From Tabrizicola oligotrophica (lineage in GTDB: Bacteria > Pseudomonadota > Alphaproteobacteria > Rhodobacterales > Rhodobacteraceae), in the NCBI RefSeq assembly GCF_011008935.1, contig NZ_JAAIVJ010000009.1, positions 1-64,000 of the forward strand: a stretch of DNA of 64,000 nucleotides, written 5' to 3'. Below are positions 34,690-43,699 of this stretch, piece by piece. The position numbers and the translations under genes are program-made. The notes beneath the pieces are model-generated. The model searched no databases and was not told where the DNA came from. It was given only the letters and a program-made list of their open reading frames with translations. Every line of letters begins with the position of its first letter. The first letter of the stretch is position 1.

Positions 34690-34725
34690 AAAAAGCCACC
34701 CGAAGGGCATCCCCCTCGGGTGGCT
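34690..34725 (-). terminator. Rho-independent terminator (minus strand)
   Basis: AGCCACCCGA (34694-34703) pairs perfectly with TCGGGTGGCT (34716-34725); in minus-strand reading the stem is followed by TTTTT. It ends the transcript of the small lipoprotein gene at 34777-34980 and insulates pccA, which must then have its own promoter in about 40 bases or depend on read-through. Confidence 0.88.
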
Positions 34726-34776
34726 GGTGTCGTGGGTCGTGCCGCCGCTTGCGCGGTCAGGTCACGGGAAACAGCG

Positions 34777-34980
34777 TTACGGGCAGCCGAGCGTGCCCGG
34801 GATCTGGCAGGATGCGACGCCGGCAAGGCCGCCGATCGCGGCGCCGGTGAGCAGGTTGTCATCGTTGGAATCGGCAATGGCCGCGCCAAGAGCCGCACCG
34901 GCAAGCCCGCGCGAGCCGGGGTCCTGCATGCAGGCCGCAAGGGGGGTGGCGATGATGAGAAGGGCGATGAATTTCCGCAT
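34777..34980 (-). CDS. Small glycine-zipper lipoprotein
   Basis: A 67-residue protein with a lipoprotein signal peptide (lipobox LAAC, Cys17). The mature part has alternating small residues (RGLAGAALGAAIADS, LLTGAAIGGLAGVA) like the YMGG/glycine-zipper class that inserts into or lines the outer membrane. Two further cysteines near the C-terminus (SCQIPGTLGCP) could form a disulfide. It has its own terminator and stands inside the propionate island without an evident metabolic role. Confidence 0.7.
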   Translation of the reverse strand: MRKFIALLIIATPLAACMQDPGSRGLAGAALGAAIADSNDDNLLTGAAIGGLAGVASCQIPGTLGCP

Positions 34981-35326
34981 GATGCTGTGCCTCGGGCAGA
35001 TGTTGTTATGAACCCGAAGTCTAGCGCGTCATCTTGGGTGTTGAAAGCGGAAATGCGGCGCGACGTGGCCCCTTGCCCCGCCGCGGAAGCGGAACCTTGC
35101 CGATCCAGCAGCAAGCAATCGCCGGTCGAAAAAAAAGGCTCAACCCCGGCGGGGCTGAGCCAGATCATAGGGAAAGGGTAACAGTGGGGGGCAGGGCCGC
35201 AAGGACCGGGTCCGCCAATTTCCTTATCCTGCATAGCGAAGTGAGTCGGCGCAAAGCCCGATTTCGCAGCCCCGGGGGCTTGCGCGAAAACCTGCCAAAG
35301 GAACAAGGGCTTGCGCGGATTCATGC
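34981..35326. other. Gene-free gap with an isolated terminator
   Basis: No convincing coding sequence is present on either strand of these 346 bases. The only clear element is the minus-strand terminator at 35129-35161, which lies 166 bases after the nearest upstream stop codon. A TTGCGG/TACCCT pair with 16-base spacing on the minus strand, just before the hairpin, might be a weak promoter. A long 3' UTR or a small RNA are both possible. Confidence 0.4.
35129..35161 (-). terminator. Strong Rho-independent terminator (minus strand)
   Basis: GGCTCA (35137-35142) pairs with TGAGCC (35156-35161), the stem continuing with CCCC/GGGG around a 3-base loop after one mismatch. On the minus strand it is followed by eight T residues (35129-35136). 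It is the nearest terminator for the gene at 35327-35719. Confidence 0.85.
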
Positions 35327-35719
35327 CTATTCGTCCTCGTCCTCGTCGTCCCAGAGGAACTCCTCGGCCTCGGGGGCGAAAACTTCGGGGAAGGCGGCTT
35401 CGGCGCGTTTGCGGTCGATCTTCAGCAGCGCCTCGTAGGAGGCCGGATCGAACGGGTCCTCGGCGGGCACCACTTCGCGGCCAAAGAGCCAGGACAGGCG
35501 GCCGGCGTCAAGATTGCCGCGCTCGAACGGGTCTTCGCCAAAGTGGTTCCACAGCGCCGCCATGAAGGCGATGTCGGCCTTGCGATCGGGCGCCTTGCGG
35601 TCCTTGAACCGTTCGCGCCGGATGATCTTCGTGGCGCCTTCCTTGACGTTGGCGCGGCGAATGGTGAACTGGAAATCTGTGCCGGTCAGCCGGCTGGGGA
35701 AACCGCGATGCTTCAGCAT
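35327..35719 (-). CDS. Conserved-looking protein of unknown function
   Basis: A 130-residue soluble protein. A basic N-terminal half (LKHRGFPSRLTGTDFQFTIR, GATKIIRRERFKDRKAPDRK) leads to an aromatic middle (FMAALWNHFGEDPFE, RLSWLFGREV) and a strongly acidic end (WDDEDEDE). I recognise no domain. The ATG at 35719 follows AGAGGTG. Between pccB and pccA it may form part of a conserved island, but no biochemical link to propionate is visible. Confidence 0.65.
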   Translation of the reverse strand: MLKHRGFPSRLTGTDFQFTIRRANVKEGATKIIRRERFKDRKAPDRKADIAFMAALWNHFGEDPFERGNLDAGRLSWLFGREVVPAEDPFDPASYEALLKIDRKRAEAAFPEVFAPEAEEFLWDDEDEDE

Positions 35720-35800
35720 GGGCGCACCTCTTGTTGAGGGGCGCGCGGCGGGGAGGGAACGGGCGCAGGCCGGCTTCCCCGGCACGCCCGTTCCGGGAAA

Positions 35801-35929
35801 TCAGGAGCCGTACTTGCCGGTCGGCGCGGGCTCAACCGTGACGGGAACCGGTTCGGGTTCGGGCGCGGGCTGGGCGCAGGCAGCGAGGGTGGCAAGGGCC
35901 AGCATTGCGAGGATCGCAGAAGTCCGCAT
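35801..35929 (-). CDS. Tiny lipoprotein (VTVEP-x-x-TGKY tail), first of pair
   Basis: A 42-residue predicted lipoprotein: a signal peptide with lipobox TLAAC (Cys18) and a mature part of only 25 residues, rich in Pro and Glu and ending VTVEPAPTGKYGS. The last part matches the next gene upstream (VTVEPTYTGKY). GGAG lies 6 bases before the ATG. The function is unknown. The pair is an obvious local duplication with diverged middle parts. Confidence 0.65.
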   Translation of the reverse strand: MRTSAILAMLALATLAACAQPAPEPEPVPVTVEPAPTGKYGS

Positions 35930-36042
35930 GAGAATCTCCAAGGACAAAGGGTTGCAGTGCCGGCAGCATAGCTGCGGCGCGGCATGGTGGCAAACCGTTC
36001 GATGGGAAGGACGGGGGCATCCGCCGACAGTCCGGCGGACAG

Positions 36043-36084
36043 AAAAAGGGCGGGCCGGGCGCAAGACGCCCCTGCGGCCCGCCC
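36043..36084 (-). terminator. Rho-independent terminator (minus strand)
   Basis: GGGCGGGCC (36048-36056) pairs with GGCCCGCCC (36076-36084); an inner GGGCG/CGCCC stem is possible in the loop. On the minus strand a TTTTT run (36043-36047) follows. It lies 7 bases after the stop of the tiny lipoprotein gene at 36092-36229 and so separates the two paralogues into distinct transcripts. Confidence 0.8.
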
Positions 36085-36091
36085 GTTGGTC

Positions 36092-36229
36092 TTACTTGTA
36101 CTTGCCGGTGTAGGTCGGCTCGACCGTGACGGCCGGCTCTTCAACATAGACAACGTCATCCTGTGCGGCGGCGCAGGCTGCCACGAAGGCAACGAGGCAA
36201 AGCGACAGAAGGATCTTGGTGCTCGACAT
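36092..36229 (-). CDS. Tiny lipoprotein (VTVEP-x-x-TGKY tail), second of pair
   Basis: A 45-residue predicted lipoprotein (lipobox FVAAC, Cys19). The mature 27 residues are acidic and end PAVTVEPTYTGKYK, shared with the downstream paralogue. AGGAG lies 5 bases before the ATG at 36229. It has a strong terminator, so it is likely well expressed. The next 202 bases upstream hold no other gene that I can support. Confidence 0.65.
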   Translation of the reverse strand: MSSTKILLSLCLVAFVAACAAAQDDVVYVEEPAVTVEPTYTGKYK

Positions 36230-36431
36230 TCTCGACTCCTGTGTTCTTGGAGGGTTTCGCAACCGGCGAACCCCCTTTTCAATGTGCGGACCGCTTGGGT
36301 TCGGTCCGCATGAACAATAGCCGACAACTGACCGGATTGACACGGTTTTCTGCCCATCGCCCCCGGCTGTGGCACAGCCGCATCAAAGCCACGCAGCGCC
36401 GGGGCCAGGACCACAAGATGTAGCGCAGCCA

Positions 36432-36836
36432 TCAGAACACCTCCCAGATGCAGGAGCCGTCTTCGATGCGGAAGGCTTCGAAGAACTGGGTCGCTTCGGG
36501 GTCGGCTTCGCCAAAGGCCACCGGGCGATCCTCGAGCGAGACGATCACCTGCGCCGGCAGCGGGCCATTGGTCATCACCCGCTCCAGCGCGTAGTTCTGG
36601 CAGAGCCACGCGATGTCCTGCGCGGCCAGGTCAAACCCGACCGAGCCGGTGGCCGGGTTGATCTCGGGCGCCAGAAAGCGGAAGCGCGTCACCAGCCCCA
36701 TCGGGCCGGGGGCGTTCCAGATGGATTCCACCAGCGTCACCGTCTGCCCCGAGGGCAGGGAAACGGCCAGCCCATCACCGGGAACGGTCTGCCCGCCCCC
36801 GCTCTGAACCTGCCAGATCTGCCCCTGATCGCCCAT
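36432..36836 (-). CDS. Uncharacterised protein after pccB (possibly DUF6497)
   Basis: A 134-residue protein without signal peptide or membrane helix. It contains LPSGQTVTLVESIWNAPGPM, FRFLAPEINPATGSVGFDLA and LPAQVIVSLEDRPVAFGEAD and ends EDGSCIWEVF. I associate this pattern, from memory only, with a small Rhodobacterales family (DUF6497). It starts 12 bases after the pccB stop and is thus probably co-transcribed with it. The role is unknown. Confidence 0.6.
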   Translation of the reverse strand: MGDQGQIWQVQSGGGQTVPGDGLAVSLPSGQTVTLVESIWNAPGPMGLVTRFRFLAPEINPATGSVGFDLAAQDIAWLCQNYALERVMTNGPLPAQVIVSLEDRPVAFGEADPEATQFFEAFRIEDGSCIWEVF

Positions 36837-36848
36837 CGCACGCAGCCC

Positions 36849-38375
36849 TTACAGCGGAATGTTGTCGTGCTTTTTCCACGGGTTGACGAGCTTCTTGCCC
36901 CGCAGCGAGGCAAAGGCCCGCGCCACCCGGCGGCGCGTCGAATGCGGCATGATGACCTCGTCGATAAAGCCCTTTTCCGCCGCCACGAAGGGGTTGGCGA
37001 AGCGGTCTTCGTAGACTTTGGTCAAACGTGCAATTTCCTCGGGCGACTTGCCGCGATGGATGATCTCGGTCGCGCCCTTGGCCCCCATCACCGCGATCTC
37101 GGCCGTGGGCCAGGCATAGTTGAAATCGCCGCGCAAATGCTTGGAGGCCATCACGTCATAAGCCCCGCCATAGGCCTTGCGGGTAATCACCGTAACTTTC
37201 GGCACCGTCGCCTCGCCATAGGCAAACAACAGCTTCGCGCCGTGCTTGATGACGCCGCCATATTCCTGCGCCGTGCCGGGCAGGAAGCCGGGCACGTCGA
37301 CCAGCGTCAGGATCGGAATTTCGAAGGCATCGCAGAACCGCACGAACCGCGCCGCCTTGCGGCTGGCGTCGATATCCAGACAACCCGCCAGCACCATCGG
37401 CTGATTGGCGACAACGCCCGTGGTCTGGCCTTCAATGCGGACAAAGCCGGTGATGATATTGGCCGCGAAGTCCTTCTGGATCTCGAAGAAGTCGCTCTCG
37501 TCGGCGATCTTCAGGATCAGTTCCTTCATGTCATAGGGCTGGTTCGGGTTGTCGGGGATCAGCGTGTCAAGGCTGGCCTCCAGCCGCTTCGGATCGTCGA
37601 AGAAGGGCCGCACCGGGGCCTTCTCGCGGTTGTTCAAGGGCAGGAAGTCGACCAGGCGCCGGATTTCGGCCAGCGCCTCCACATCGTTTTCAAAGGCGCC
37701 GTCGGCGACGCTGGATTTCCTGGTATGGGTCGACGCCCCGCCCAGCTCCTCGGCCGTCACCACTTCGTTCGTCACGGTCTTCACCACATCGGGGCCGGTG
37801 ACAAACATGTAGGAGCTGTCCTTCACCATGAAGATGAAGTCGGTCATCGCCGGCGAATAGACCGCGCCGCCGGCGCAAGGCCCCATGATGACGGAAATCT
37901 GCGGCACCACGCCCGAGGCCATGATGTTGCGCTGGAACACCTCGGCATAGCCCGCCAGCGAGGCCACGCCTTCCTGAATCCGCGCCCCGCCAGAGTCGTT
38001 CAACCCGATCACCGGCGCGCCATTTTGCAGCGCCATGTCCATGATCTTGCAGATCTTCTGCGCGTGCGTCTCGGACAGCGAGCCGCCGAACACGGTGAAA
38101 TCCTGTGAAAACACATAGACCATCCGGCCATTGACCGTGCCCCAGCCCGTCACCACCCCGTCGCCGGCCGGGCGATCTTCTTCCATGGCGAAATCGACAC
38201 AGCGGTGGGCGACGAACATGTCGAATTCCTCGAACGACCCCTCGTCCAGCAACAGCTCGATCCGCTCGCGCGCGGTCAGTTTGCCCTTGGCATGCTGCGC
38301 CTCGATGCGGCGCTGGCCGCCGCCCTGACGGGCCACGGCGCGGCGCTGTTCCAGCTGGTCGAGAATGTCTTTCAT
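36849..38375 (-). CDS. pccB: Propionyl-CoA carboxylase beta (carboxyltransferase) subunit
   Basis: A 508-residue acyl-CoA carboxyltransferase that moves CO2 from biotin of PccA to propionyl-CoA. Motifs are [69 protein letters not shown] and [12 protein letters not shown]. The start at 38375 is chosen after GGGGAGG; the longer open frame upstream has no family similarity. Length is that of known PccB. The upstream gap carries TTTGC/GCAAA half-sites of the kind bound by PccR. Confidence 0.96.
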   Translation of the reverse strand: MKDILDQLEQRRAVARQGGGQRRIEAQHAKGKLTARERIELLLDEGSFEEFDMFVAHRCVDFAMEEDRPAGDGVVTGWGTVNGRMVYVFSQDFTVFGGSLSETHAQKICKIMDMALQNGAPVIGLNDSGGARIQEGVASLAGYAEVFQRNIMASGVVPQISVIMGPCAGGAVYSPAMTDFIFMVKDSSYMFVTGPDVVKTVTNEVVTAEELGGASTHTRKSSVADGAFENDVEALAEIRRLVDFLPLNNREKAPVRPFFDDPKRLEASLDTLIPDNPNQPYDMKELILKIADESDFFEIQKDFAANIITGFVRIEGQTTGVVANQPMVLAGCLDIDASRKAARFVRFCDAFEIPILTLVDVPGFLPGTAQEYGGVIKHGAKLLFAYGEATVPKVTVITRKAYGGAYDVMASKHLRGDFNYAWPTAEIAVMGAKGATEIIHRGKSPEEIARLTKVYEDRFANPFVAAEKGFIDEVIMPHSTRRRVARAFASLRGKKLVNPWKKHDNIPL

Positions 38376-38444
38376 GGCAGGCCTCCCCAAAATCGACGGC
38401 ACCATATCGCCGGGCAGACGGGGAACAAAGCGGAATCCCGTAAA

Positions 38445-38493
38445 TTTGCATAACTTTGGAAGATAGCGTTTTGCGAATTGCAAATCTGCAAAA
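38445..38493. promoter_or_regulatory. PccR-type half-sites in the pccB promoter region
   Basis: The AT-rich gap before pccB contains TTTGCATA (38445-38452), the palindrome TTTGCGAATTGCAAA (38470-38484) and a further GCAAAA (38488-38493). ScfR/RamB/PccR regulators recognise TTTGCAAA-like sequences, and PccR of Rhodobacter sphaeroides controls pccB. Two TTTGCAAAG copies also precede the pccR gene of this window. Binding here is inferred from sequence. Confidence 0.55.
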
Positions 38494-38549
38494 TCTTTCC
38501 CTTCCCGCGCCTTCGCCCTATGCTGCACCGGCCGCCAACCGGAGCCATC

Positions 38550-38900
38550 ATGTCCCTGCCAATTCCCTTTCTCACCATCGGCCTTCTCATGGCCTCCAAC
38601 ATCTTCATGACCTTCGCCTGGTATGGCCATCTGAAGTTCAAGACCTCGGGGATCGTGACCGTGATCCTGATCTCCTGGGGCATCGCCTTCTTTGAATACA
38701 TCCTGATGGTGCCCGCCAACCGGATCGGCCACGGCCACTATTCGGCCGCTGAACTCAAGACCATTCAAGAGGTCATCACGCTTTCTGTTTTCGCCGTGTT
38801 TTCGGTGCTTTACCTGAAAGAGCCGCTGACATGGAACCATTTCGTCGGCTTTGGCTTCATCGCTGCGGGGGCGTTCTTCATCTTCCACAAATGGGCCTAG
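38550..38900 (+). CDS. DUF486 family membrane protein
   Basis: A 116-residue protein with four membrane helices (about 5-25, 32-52, 72-90, 95-112). [27 protein letters not shown] and [20 protein letters not shown] are typical of the DUF486 family, distantly like small multidrug-resistance/DMT proteins. The function is not known. The ATG at 38550 follows GGAG by 5 bases. It is divergent from pccB and 32 bases before the MFS gene. Confidence 0.85.
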   Translation: MSLPIPFLTIGLLMASNIFMTFAWYGHLKFKTSGIVTVILISWGIAFFEYILMVPANRIGHGHYSAAELKTIQEVITLSVFAVFSVLYLKEPLTWNHFVGFGFIAAGAFFIFHKWA

Positions 38901-38932
38901 ACTCCCCCCGGCCACAGGCGTAGCCCTGTGGG

Positions 38933-40150
38933 ATGCGCGAAAAATCCCTTTTCCTGAATCGCAGCACACCGCCAAAAGTCGTTACCCTGGTTCTTCTGGC
39001 GGGGCTGTCGGCGCTGACGATGAACATCTTCCTGCCCTCGCTGCCCGGCATGGCGAAGTGGTTCGAGGTGCCCTATTCGCTGATGCAGCTGTCGGTCGCG
39101 CTGTATCTGGCGCTGTCGGCGGCCTTGCAGATCGTGATCGGCCCGATTTCCGACCGTTACGGGCGGCGCAAGGTGGTGCTGGGCGCGCTGGTGCTGTTCC
39201 TGATCGCCACCCTCGGCACGCTGCTGGCCCCCAATGCCGAAACCTTCCTGTTCTTCCGCATGGCGCAGGCCGTGGTCGCCGCCGGCATGGTGCTGAGCCG
39301 CGCCATCGTGCGCGACATGGTGGCCGATGCCGAAGCCGCCTCGATGATCGGTTATGTCACCATGGGGATGAGCCTTGTGCCGATGATCGGCCCGGCGATC
39401 GGCGGCTTTCTGGACGAGGCCTTTGGCTGGCAGGCGAATTTCACGCTGCTCTTGCTGACCGGGCTTGCCGTCACCGCCCTTGTCTGGGCCGATCTGGGCG
39501 AGACCGCAGCCCCGAAGGACACCCGCTTTGCCGACCAGCTGCGGCAATACCCCGGACTTCTGGCCTCGCGCCGGTTCTGGGGGTATTGCATGGCGGCAGC
39601 GTTTTCCTCGGGCTGCTTTTTCGCCTATCTCGGCGGTGCGCCCTATGTCGGAACCGAGGTGTTCCGGCTGTCGTCCAAGGAAATCGGGCTGCTTTTTTCG
39701 CTGACGGCAATCGGTTATCTGATCGGCAACTTCCTTGCCGGGCGCTACTCGGTGCGCGTCGGCATGAACCGGATGGTGCTTCTGGGCACGCTGACCACGA
39801 CGGGCGGGCTTTTGCTGCTGGTGCTGGCCACGGTTGCGGGCCTGTCCGGGCCGATCGTGTTCTTCGCGCTGACCGTGCCGATGGGCATTGGCAACGGGCT
39901 CTGCCTGCCGAATGCCAATGCGGGTATCCTGTCGGTGCGGCCCGAGCTTGCCGGCACCGCCTCGGGTCTTGGCGGGGCGATCATGATCGGCGGCGGCGCG
40001 GGGCTGGCGGCGCTGGCCGGGCATCTCCTCGGCCCGGGGTCCAGCGAGTTGCCCTTGGTCCTGTTAATGCTGGCAAGCTCGGTCGGCTCGGTGCTGGCCA
40101 TTCTTCTGGTCATGGCGCGCGCGCGCAAACTGGGGCTTTCCGGCACTTGA
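38933..40150 (+). CDS. Bcr/CflA-type MFS drug-efflux transporter
   Basis: A 405-residue transporter with 12 predicted helices. The loop 2-3 signature of major-facilitator proteins is clear ([20 protein letters not shown]), and the first helix region [18 protein letters not shown] is typical of Bcr/CflA members. Family members export drugs or metabolites such as bicyclomycin, sulfonamides or dipeptides; the substrate here is open. It lies between DUF486 and pccR on the same strand. Confidence 0.88.
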   Translation: MREKSLFLNRSTPPKVVTLVLLAGLSALTMNIFLPSLPGMAKWFEVPYSLMQLSVALYLALSAALQIVIGPISDRYGRRKVVLGALVLFLIATLGTLLAPNAETFLFFRMAQAVVAAGMVLSRAIVRDMVADAEAASMIGYVTMGMSLVPMIGPAIGGFLDEAFGWQANFTLLLLTGLAVTALVWADLGETAAPKDTRFADQLRQYPGLLASRRFWGYCMAAAFSSGCFFAYLGGAPYVGTEVFRLSSKEIGLLFSLTAIGYLIGNFLAGRYSVRVGMNRMVLLGTLTTTGGLLLLVLATVAGLSGPIVFFALTVPMGIGNGLCLPNANAGILSVRPELAGTASGLGGAIMIGGGAGLAALAGHLLGPGSSELPLVLLMLASSVGSVLAILLVMARARKLGLSGT

Positions 40151-40159
40151 CGGCGCAGG

Positions 40160-40188
40160 TTTGCAAAGCCCATGCTGGCTTTGCAAAG
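40160..40188 (+). promoter_or_regulatory. Two TTTGCAAAG direct repeats before pccR
   Basis: Perfect TTTGCAAAG copies occur at 40160-40168 and 40180-40188, exactly 20 bases apart (two helical turns, same face). They lie 11-39 bases before the pccR start, where a bound regulator would block its own transcription or translation. TTTGCAAA is the half-site type reported for PccR/RamB-like regulators, so autoregulation is likely. Confidence 0.65.
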
Positions 40189-40198
40189 GGGGCCGGCC

Positions 40199-41596
40199 AT
40201 GGCGACACAGAAACTGTATGCAGGCGCGAAACTGCGCGAGTTGCGGGCACGCCTTGGCCTGACCCAGCGCATTTTTGCCGACAAGCTCGGGGTGTCGCTG
40301 CCCTATCTGAACCAGATGGAGAACAACCACCGCCCGGTCTCGGCCGCCGTGGTGCTGGCCTTGGCGCAGGAGTTCGGGCTGGACGTGACCGAGCTAACGG
40401 TCGGTGAGGGCGAGCGACTGGTGAGCGACATGCGTGAGGCCTTGGCCGATCCGGTCTTTGCCAAATCCGCCCCGCCTTTGGCCGACCTGCGGCTGGCTGC
40501 CTCCAACGCCCCGGCGCTTGCCCGTGCCTTTCTCGACCTGCACCGCGCCTACCGGCAAAGCCATGAGCGGCTGGCCTCACTCGATGAGGCTTTGGGCCGA
40601 GATGACGCCGGATTGCGCGCAAGCCCTTGGGAAGAGGTTCGCGACTTCTTTCACTATTGCGACAATTACGTCGATGCCATCGACCGGGCCGCCGAACATT
40701 TCATAACCGCCGCAGGTGCCGGAAAAGACGTGCTTATTACCGCGGCCGAAGCGCTGCGAAAGCGCGGTGTCGATGTGCAGTTTTCCGACAATGGCCCCTT
40801 GCGCCACTTCGACGGCTCGGCCCGGCGGCTGGAGCTTTCGGCCCGCGCCGCCGCCCCGACCCAGCGCTTTCAGATGCTCTATCAGGTCGCGCTGCAAACC
40901 CAGAACGAGCTGCTGGAAGCCACGCTCGACCTCGCCCGGTTCACCACGCCCGAGGCGCGCGACATCGCCAAGATCGGGCTGGCCAACTATTTTGCCGGCG
41001 CCGCGCTGATGCCCTACCGCGCCTTTCTCGACGCCGCGCAAAAGACCCGGCACGATCTGGAGCGCCTCGCCGACATCTTCGGCGCCTCGATCGAACAGGT
41101 GGCGCACCGGCTCTCCACCCTGCAACGGCCCGGCGCCAAGGGCATTCCGTTCTTCTTTGTCCGCGTCGATCAGGCCGGCACCATCACGAAGCGCCATTCG
41201 GCGACGCGGCTGCAATTCGCCCGCTTCGGCGGCGCCTGCCCCCTGTGGAACGCCCACCGCGCGTTCGAGACGCCGGGGCATTTCCTGCGGCAACTGGCCG
41301 AAACCCCGGACGGGGTGCGCTATCTTTGCCTGTCGCGCGATGTGTCAAAGCCGGGCGGGGCCTTCCTTGCTCCGGTGCGGCGCTATGCCATCAGCCTTGG
41401 TTGCGAGATCACCCATGCCGCCAGCCTTGTCTATTCCGACGGGCTGGACCTGAAGGGCCGGTTCGAGCCGATCGGCATTTCCTGCCGGATCTGCGAGCGC
41501 AAGGACTGCCACCAACGCTCGGTCCCGCCGCTGGAGCGCCGGTTGCGGGTTGATCCCGACACGCGGGGCCTGTTGCCCTACGACATCGCCGATTGA
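40199..41596 (+). CDS. pccR: PccR-type short-chain acyl-CoA regulator
   Basis: A 465-residue regulator of the ScfR family. An N-terminal XRE helix-turn-helix (LRARLGLTQRIFADKLGVS, residues 13-31) is followed by an IrrE-like domain region (about 180-260) and a C-terminal ligand domain with a conserved cysteine cluster (GISCRICERKDCHQRSVPP, about 430-448). PccR controls propionyl-CoA carboxylase genes in Rhodobacter. The ATG at 40199 is selected: the in-frame ATG at 40172 would place a TTTGCAAA operator inside the coding region and lacks a ribosome site, whereas GGGGG precedes 40199. Confidence 0.9.
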   Translation: MATQKLYAGAKLRELRARLGLTQRIFADKLGVSLPYLNQMENNHRPVSAAVVLALAQEFGLDVTELTVGEGERLVSDMREALADPVFAKSAPPLADLRLAASNAPALARAFLDLHRAYRQSHERLASLDEALGRDDAGLRASPWEEVRDFFHYCDNYVDAIDRAAEHFITAAGAGKDVLITAAEALRKRGVDVQFSDNGPLRHFDGSARRLELSARAAAPTQRFQMLYQVALQTQNELLEATLDLARFTTPEARDIAKIGLANYFAGAALMPYRAFLDAAQKTRHDLERLADIFGASIEQVAHRLSTLQRPGAKGIPFFFVRVDQAGTITKRHSATRLQFARFGGACPLWNAHRAFETPGHFLRQLAETPDGVRYLCLSRDVSKPGGAFLAPVRRYAISLGCEITHAASLVYSDGLDLKGRFEPIGISCRICERKDCHQRSVPPLERRLRVDPDTRGLLPYDIAD

Positions 41597-41613
41597 AGAG
41601 ATCGGCCGATTGA

Positions 41614-41640
41614 AAAAGGGGGCCGCGAAGGCCCCCTTTT
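41614..41640. terminator. Bidirectional terminator between pccR and ydcH-like gene
   Basis: AAAAGGGGGCC (41614-41624) pairs with GGCCCCCTTTT (41630-41640) around the loop GCGAA. The A-run and T-run on either side let the hairpin terminate both the + strand pccR transcript and the convergent minus-strand transcript. Confidence 0.9.
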
Positions 41641-41657
41641 CCCGTTCCGTCACCTGG

Positions 41658-41891
41658 TCACTTCAGATGCTGCCAGATATGGTCCTTCAGATGGCTGCGC
41701 TGCTTGCGCAGATGCTCCTCGGCCTCCTCGGACAGCAGGTCAAGCCGGCTTTCGGCCCGGTGTACCTTGTCATTCACCGCGTCATATTCCGCCACCAGCT
41801 TGGCGAAATGGGCGTCGGCCTCTTTCAAGGCGCTGATCTTCTGGGACTTTTCCGGAAATTCCTCAGCGAGGGCGTGGGGCGTATGCGACAT
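41658..41891 (-). CDS. YdcH/DUF465 small coiled-coil protein
   Basis: A 77-residue, wholly helical charged protein: HALAEEFPEKSQKISALKEA, FAKLVAEYDAVNDKVHRAES, LSEEAEEHLRKQRSHLKDHI. This heptad pattern is that of the YdcH (DUF465) family, whose function is unknown. The ATG at 41891 follows AAGGAG by 7 bases. A near-consensus FnrL box lies 57-70 bases upstream, which suggests oxygen-dependent expression. A strong terminator follows. Confidence 0.85.
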   Translation of the reverse strand: MSHTPHALAEEFPEKSQKISALKEADAHFAKLVAEYDAVNDKVHRAESRLDLLSEEAEEHLRKQRSHLKDHIWQHLK

Positions 41892-41947
41892 GCGTGTCTC
41901 CTTCTGTCTTGTCGCCCCCGACTTTATCAGGAGCGCAAAAGCTGACT

Positions 41948-41961
41948 TTGACACGGATCAA
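41948..41961. promoter_or_regulatory. FnrL-type box upstream of the ydcH-like gene
   Basis: TTGAC-ACGG-ATCAA matches the FNR/FnrL consensus TTGAT-N4-ATCAA with one difference; TTGAC is a common first half in Rhodobacter FnrL sites. Its centre is 63 bases before the start of the ydcH-like gene and between the stop of betA and that gene. The position fits activation in low oxygen. Confidence 0.55.
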
Positions 41962-41974
41962 AACACCTGCCTTT

Positions 41975-43636
41975 TCAGCGCTGCCGGGTCTGCCAATTCT
42001 CCGCCATCACCGGTTGCAGGTTCGATTTCGGCAACCGGCGGCCAAGGATATGATCGGCCGCCTTCTCGCCGGTCATGATCGACGGGCCGTTGAGGTTGCC
42101 GTTCGTCACCTGCGGGAAGATCGAGCTGTCGGCGACGCGCAGACCTTCCACCCCGATCACCCGGCATTCCGGATCGACCACCGCCATCGGATCATCGGCC
42201 CGGCCCATCCGGCAGGTGCCGCAGGGGTGATAGGCCGATTCGACATGCTCTTTCAGGAAGGCATCCAGTTCGGCATCCGATTGCAGCGCCAGACCGGGCT
42301 GGATTTCGGATTTCACGAAGGGCTTCATCGCCGGCTGGTCGAAAACCTCGCGCGTGAGGCGGATGCAGCGGCGGAATTCGTCCCAGTCGTCGGGGTGCGA
42401 CATGTAGTTGAACAGGATCTTCGGCGCGTCCATCGGATTGGCCGAGCGCAAGCTGACCGCGCCGCGCGACTTTGACCGCATCGGCCCGACATGGACCTGA
42501 AAGCCATGCCCGCCCGCCGCCGCCTTGCCGTCATAGCGCACGGCAATCGGCAGGAAGTGGTATTCGATATCGGGATATTCGATGCCCTCGCGGGTGCGGA
42601 TGAAGGCGCAGGCCTCGAACTGATTGCTCGCGCCAAGGCCAGTCTTGGTGAACAGCCACTGCGCCCCGATAATCGCCTTGCCCCAGAGGTTCCAGTATTT
42701 ATACAGCGTCACCGGCTGGGCCGCTGCAAATTGCATATAGATTTCAAGGTGATCCTGCAGGTTTTGCCCGACACCGGGGCGGTGGGCCACCACCGGAATC
42801 CCATGTTCGGACAGATGTGCAGCATCGCCGATCCCCGACAGCATCAGGATCTTCGGGCTGTTGATCGAAGAGGCGGCGACAATCACCTCGGCGCTGGCGC
42901 GGATCACCTCATCCTGCCCGCCGCGGCGGATTTCCACCCCGACGGCGCGGCCGTTCTCGATCACCACGCGCTTGGCGAAGGCGCGCACCAGCTCCACCCG
43001 GCCGGTCTTCAGCGCCGGGCGCAGATAGGCATTGGCCGCAGACCAACGGCGGCCCTTGTAGATGGTCGCCTCCATGGCGCCAAAGCCTTCCTGCTGCGCG
43101 CCGTTATAGTCGGCGGTGGTCGGATAGCCGGCCTCTTTGCCCGCCGCGATGAAGGCGTCGAACAAGGGGTTGTGGCGCGGCCCGCGGCTGATGTGCAGGG
43201 GCCCGCTGGTGCCGCGATAGCTGGCGTCGGCCCCATTGGCATCGCCGCCGCCATGCCAGGTTTCCATGCGCTGGAAATAGGGCAGCACATCGGCATAGGA
43301 CCAGCCCTGCGCGCCCATCTCCTCCCAGGTGTCGAAGTCCTTGGCATGGCCGCGGACATAGACCATGCCGTTGATAGAGGAGGACCCGCCGATCACCTTG
43401 CCGCGCGGCGTGGCCAGACGCCGACCGCCCAGATGCGGCTCGGGCTCCGACTGGAAGCCCCAGTCGTAGATCCCCATGTTCATCGGATAGCTGAGCGCCG
43501 CCGGCATCTGGATGAACGGCCCGGCATCGCTGCCGCCCTGCTCGATCACCACCACGCGCTTGCCCGCCTCCGACAGCCGGTAGGCCATGGTTGCCCCCGC
43601 CGAGCCCGACCCGATGATCACATAATCTGCCTGCAT
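41975..43636 (-). CDS. betA: Choline dehydrogenase BetA
   Basis: A 553-residue GMC-family flavoprotein oxidising choline to betaine aldehyde. The FAD motif [16 protein letters not shown] begins at residue 6. [20 protein letters not shown] and the C-terminal catalytic His/Asn region ([12 protein letters not shown], then [19 protein letters not shown]) are intact. It is last in betI-betB-betA, 63 bases after betB, and is expected to be membrane-associated. Confidence 0.95.
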   Translation of the reverse strand: MQADYVIIGSGSAGATMAYRLSEAGKRVVVIEQGGSDAGPFIQMPAALSYPMNMGIYDWGFQSEPEPHLGGRRLATPRGKVIGGSSSINGMVYVRGHAKDFDTWEEMGAQGWSYADVLPYFQRMETWHGGGDANGADASYRGTSGPLHISRGPRHNPLFDAFIAAGKEAGYPTTADYNGAQQEGFGAMEATIYKGRRWSAANAYLRPALKTGRVELVRAFAKRVVIENGRAVGVEIRRGGQDEVIRASAEVIVAASSINSPKILMLSGIGDAAHLSEHGIPVVAHRPGVGQNLQDHLEIYMQFAAAQPVTLYKYWNLWGKAIIGAQWLFTKTGLGASNQFEACAFIRTREGIEYPDIEYHFLPIAVRYDGKAAAGGHGFQVHVGPMRSKSRGAVSLRSANPMDAPKILFNYMSHPDDWDEFRRCIRLTREVFDQPAMKPFVKSEIQPGLALQSDAELDAFLKEHVESAYHPCGTCRMGRADDPMAVVDPECRVIGVEGLRVADSSIFPQVTNGNLNGPSIMTGEKAADHILGRRLPKSNLQPVMAENWQTRQR

Positions 43637-43699
43637 CTTCCCCTCCCGCCCGCCGGGCGGCCCCTTGATCTTGTGCTGCGGCCGGTTCGGCGCGGCGTT

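Noticed and set aside
34659-35324. A 221-codon minus-strand frame through the gene-free gap
   Set aside because: It reads through a strong terminator and over the small glycine-zipper gene in another frame. No ribosome site or motif.
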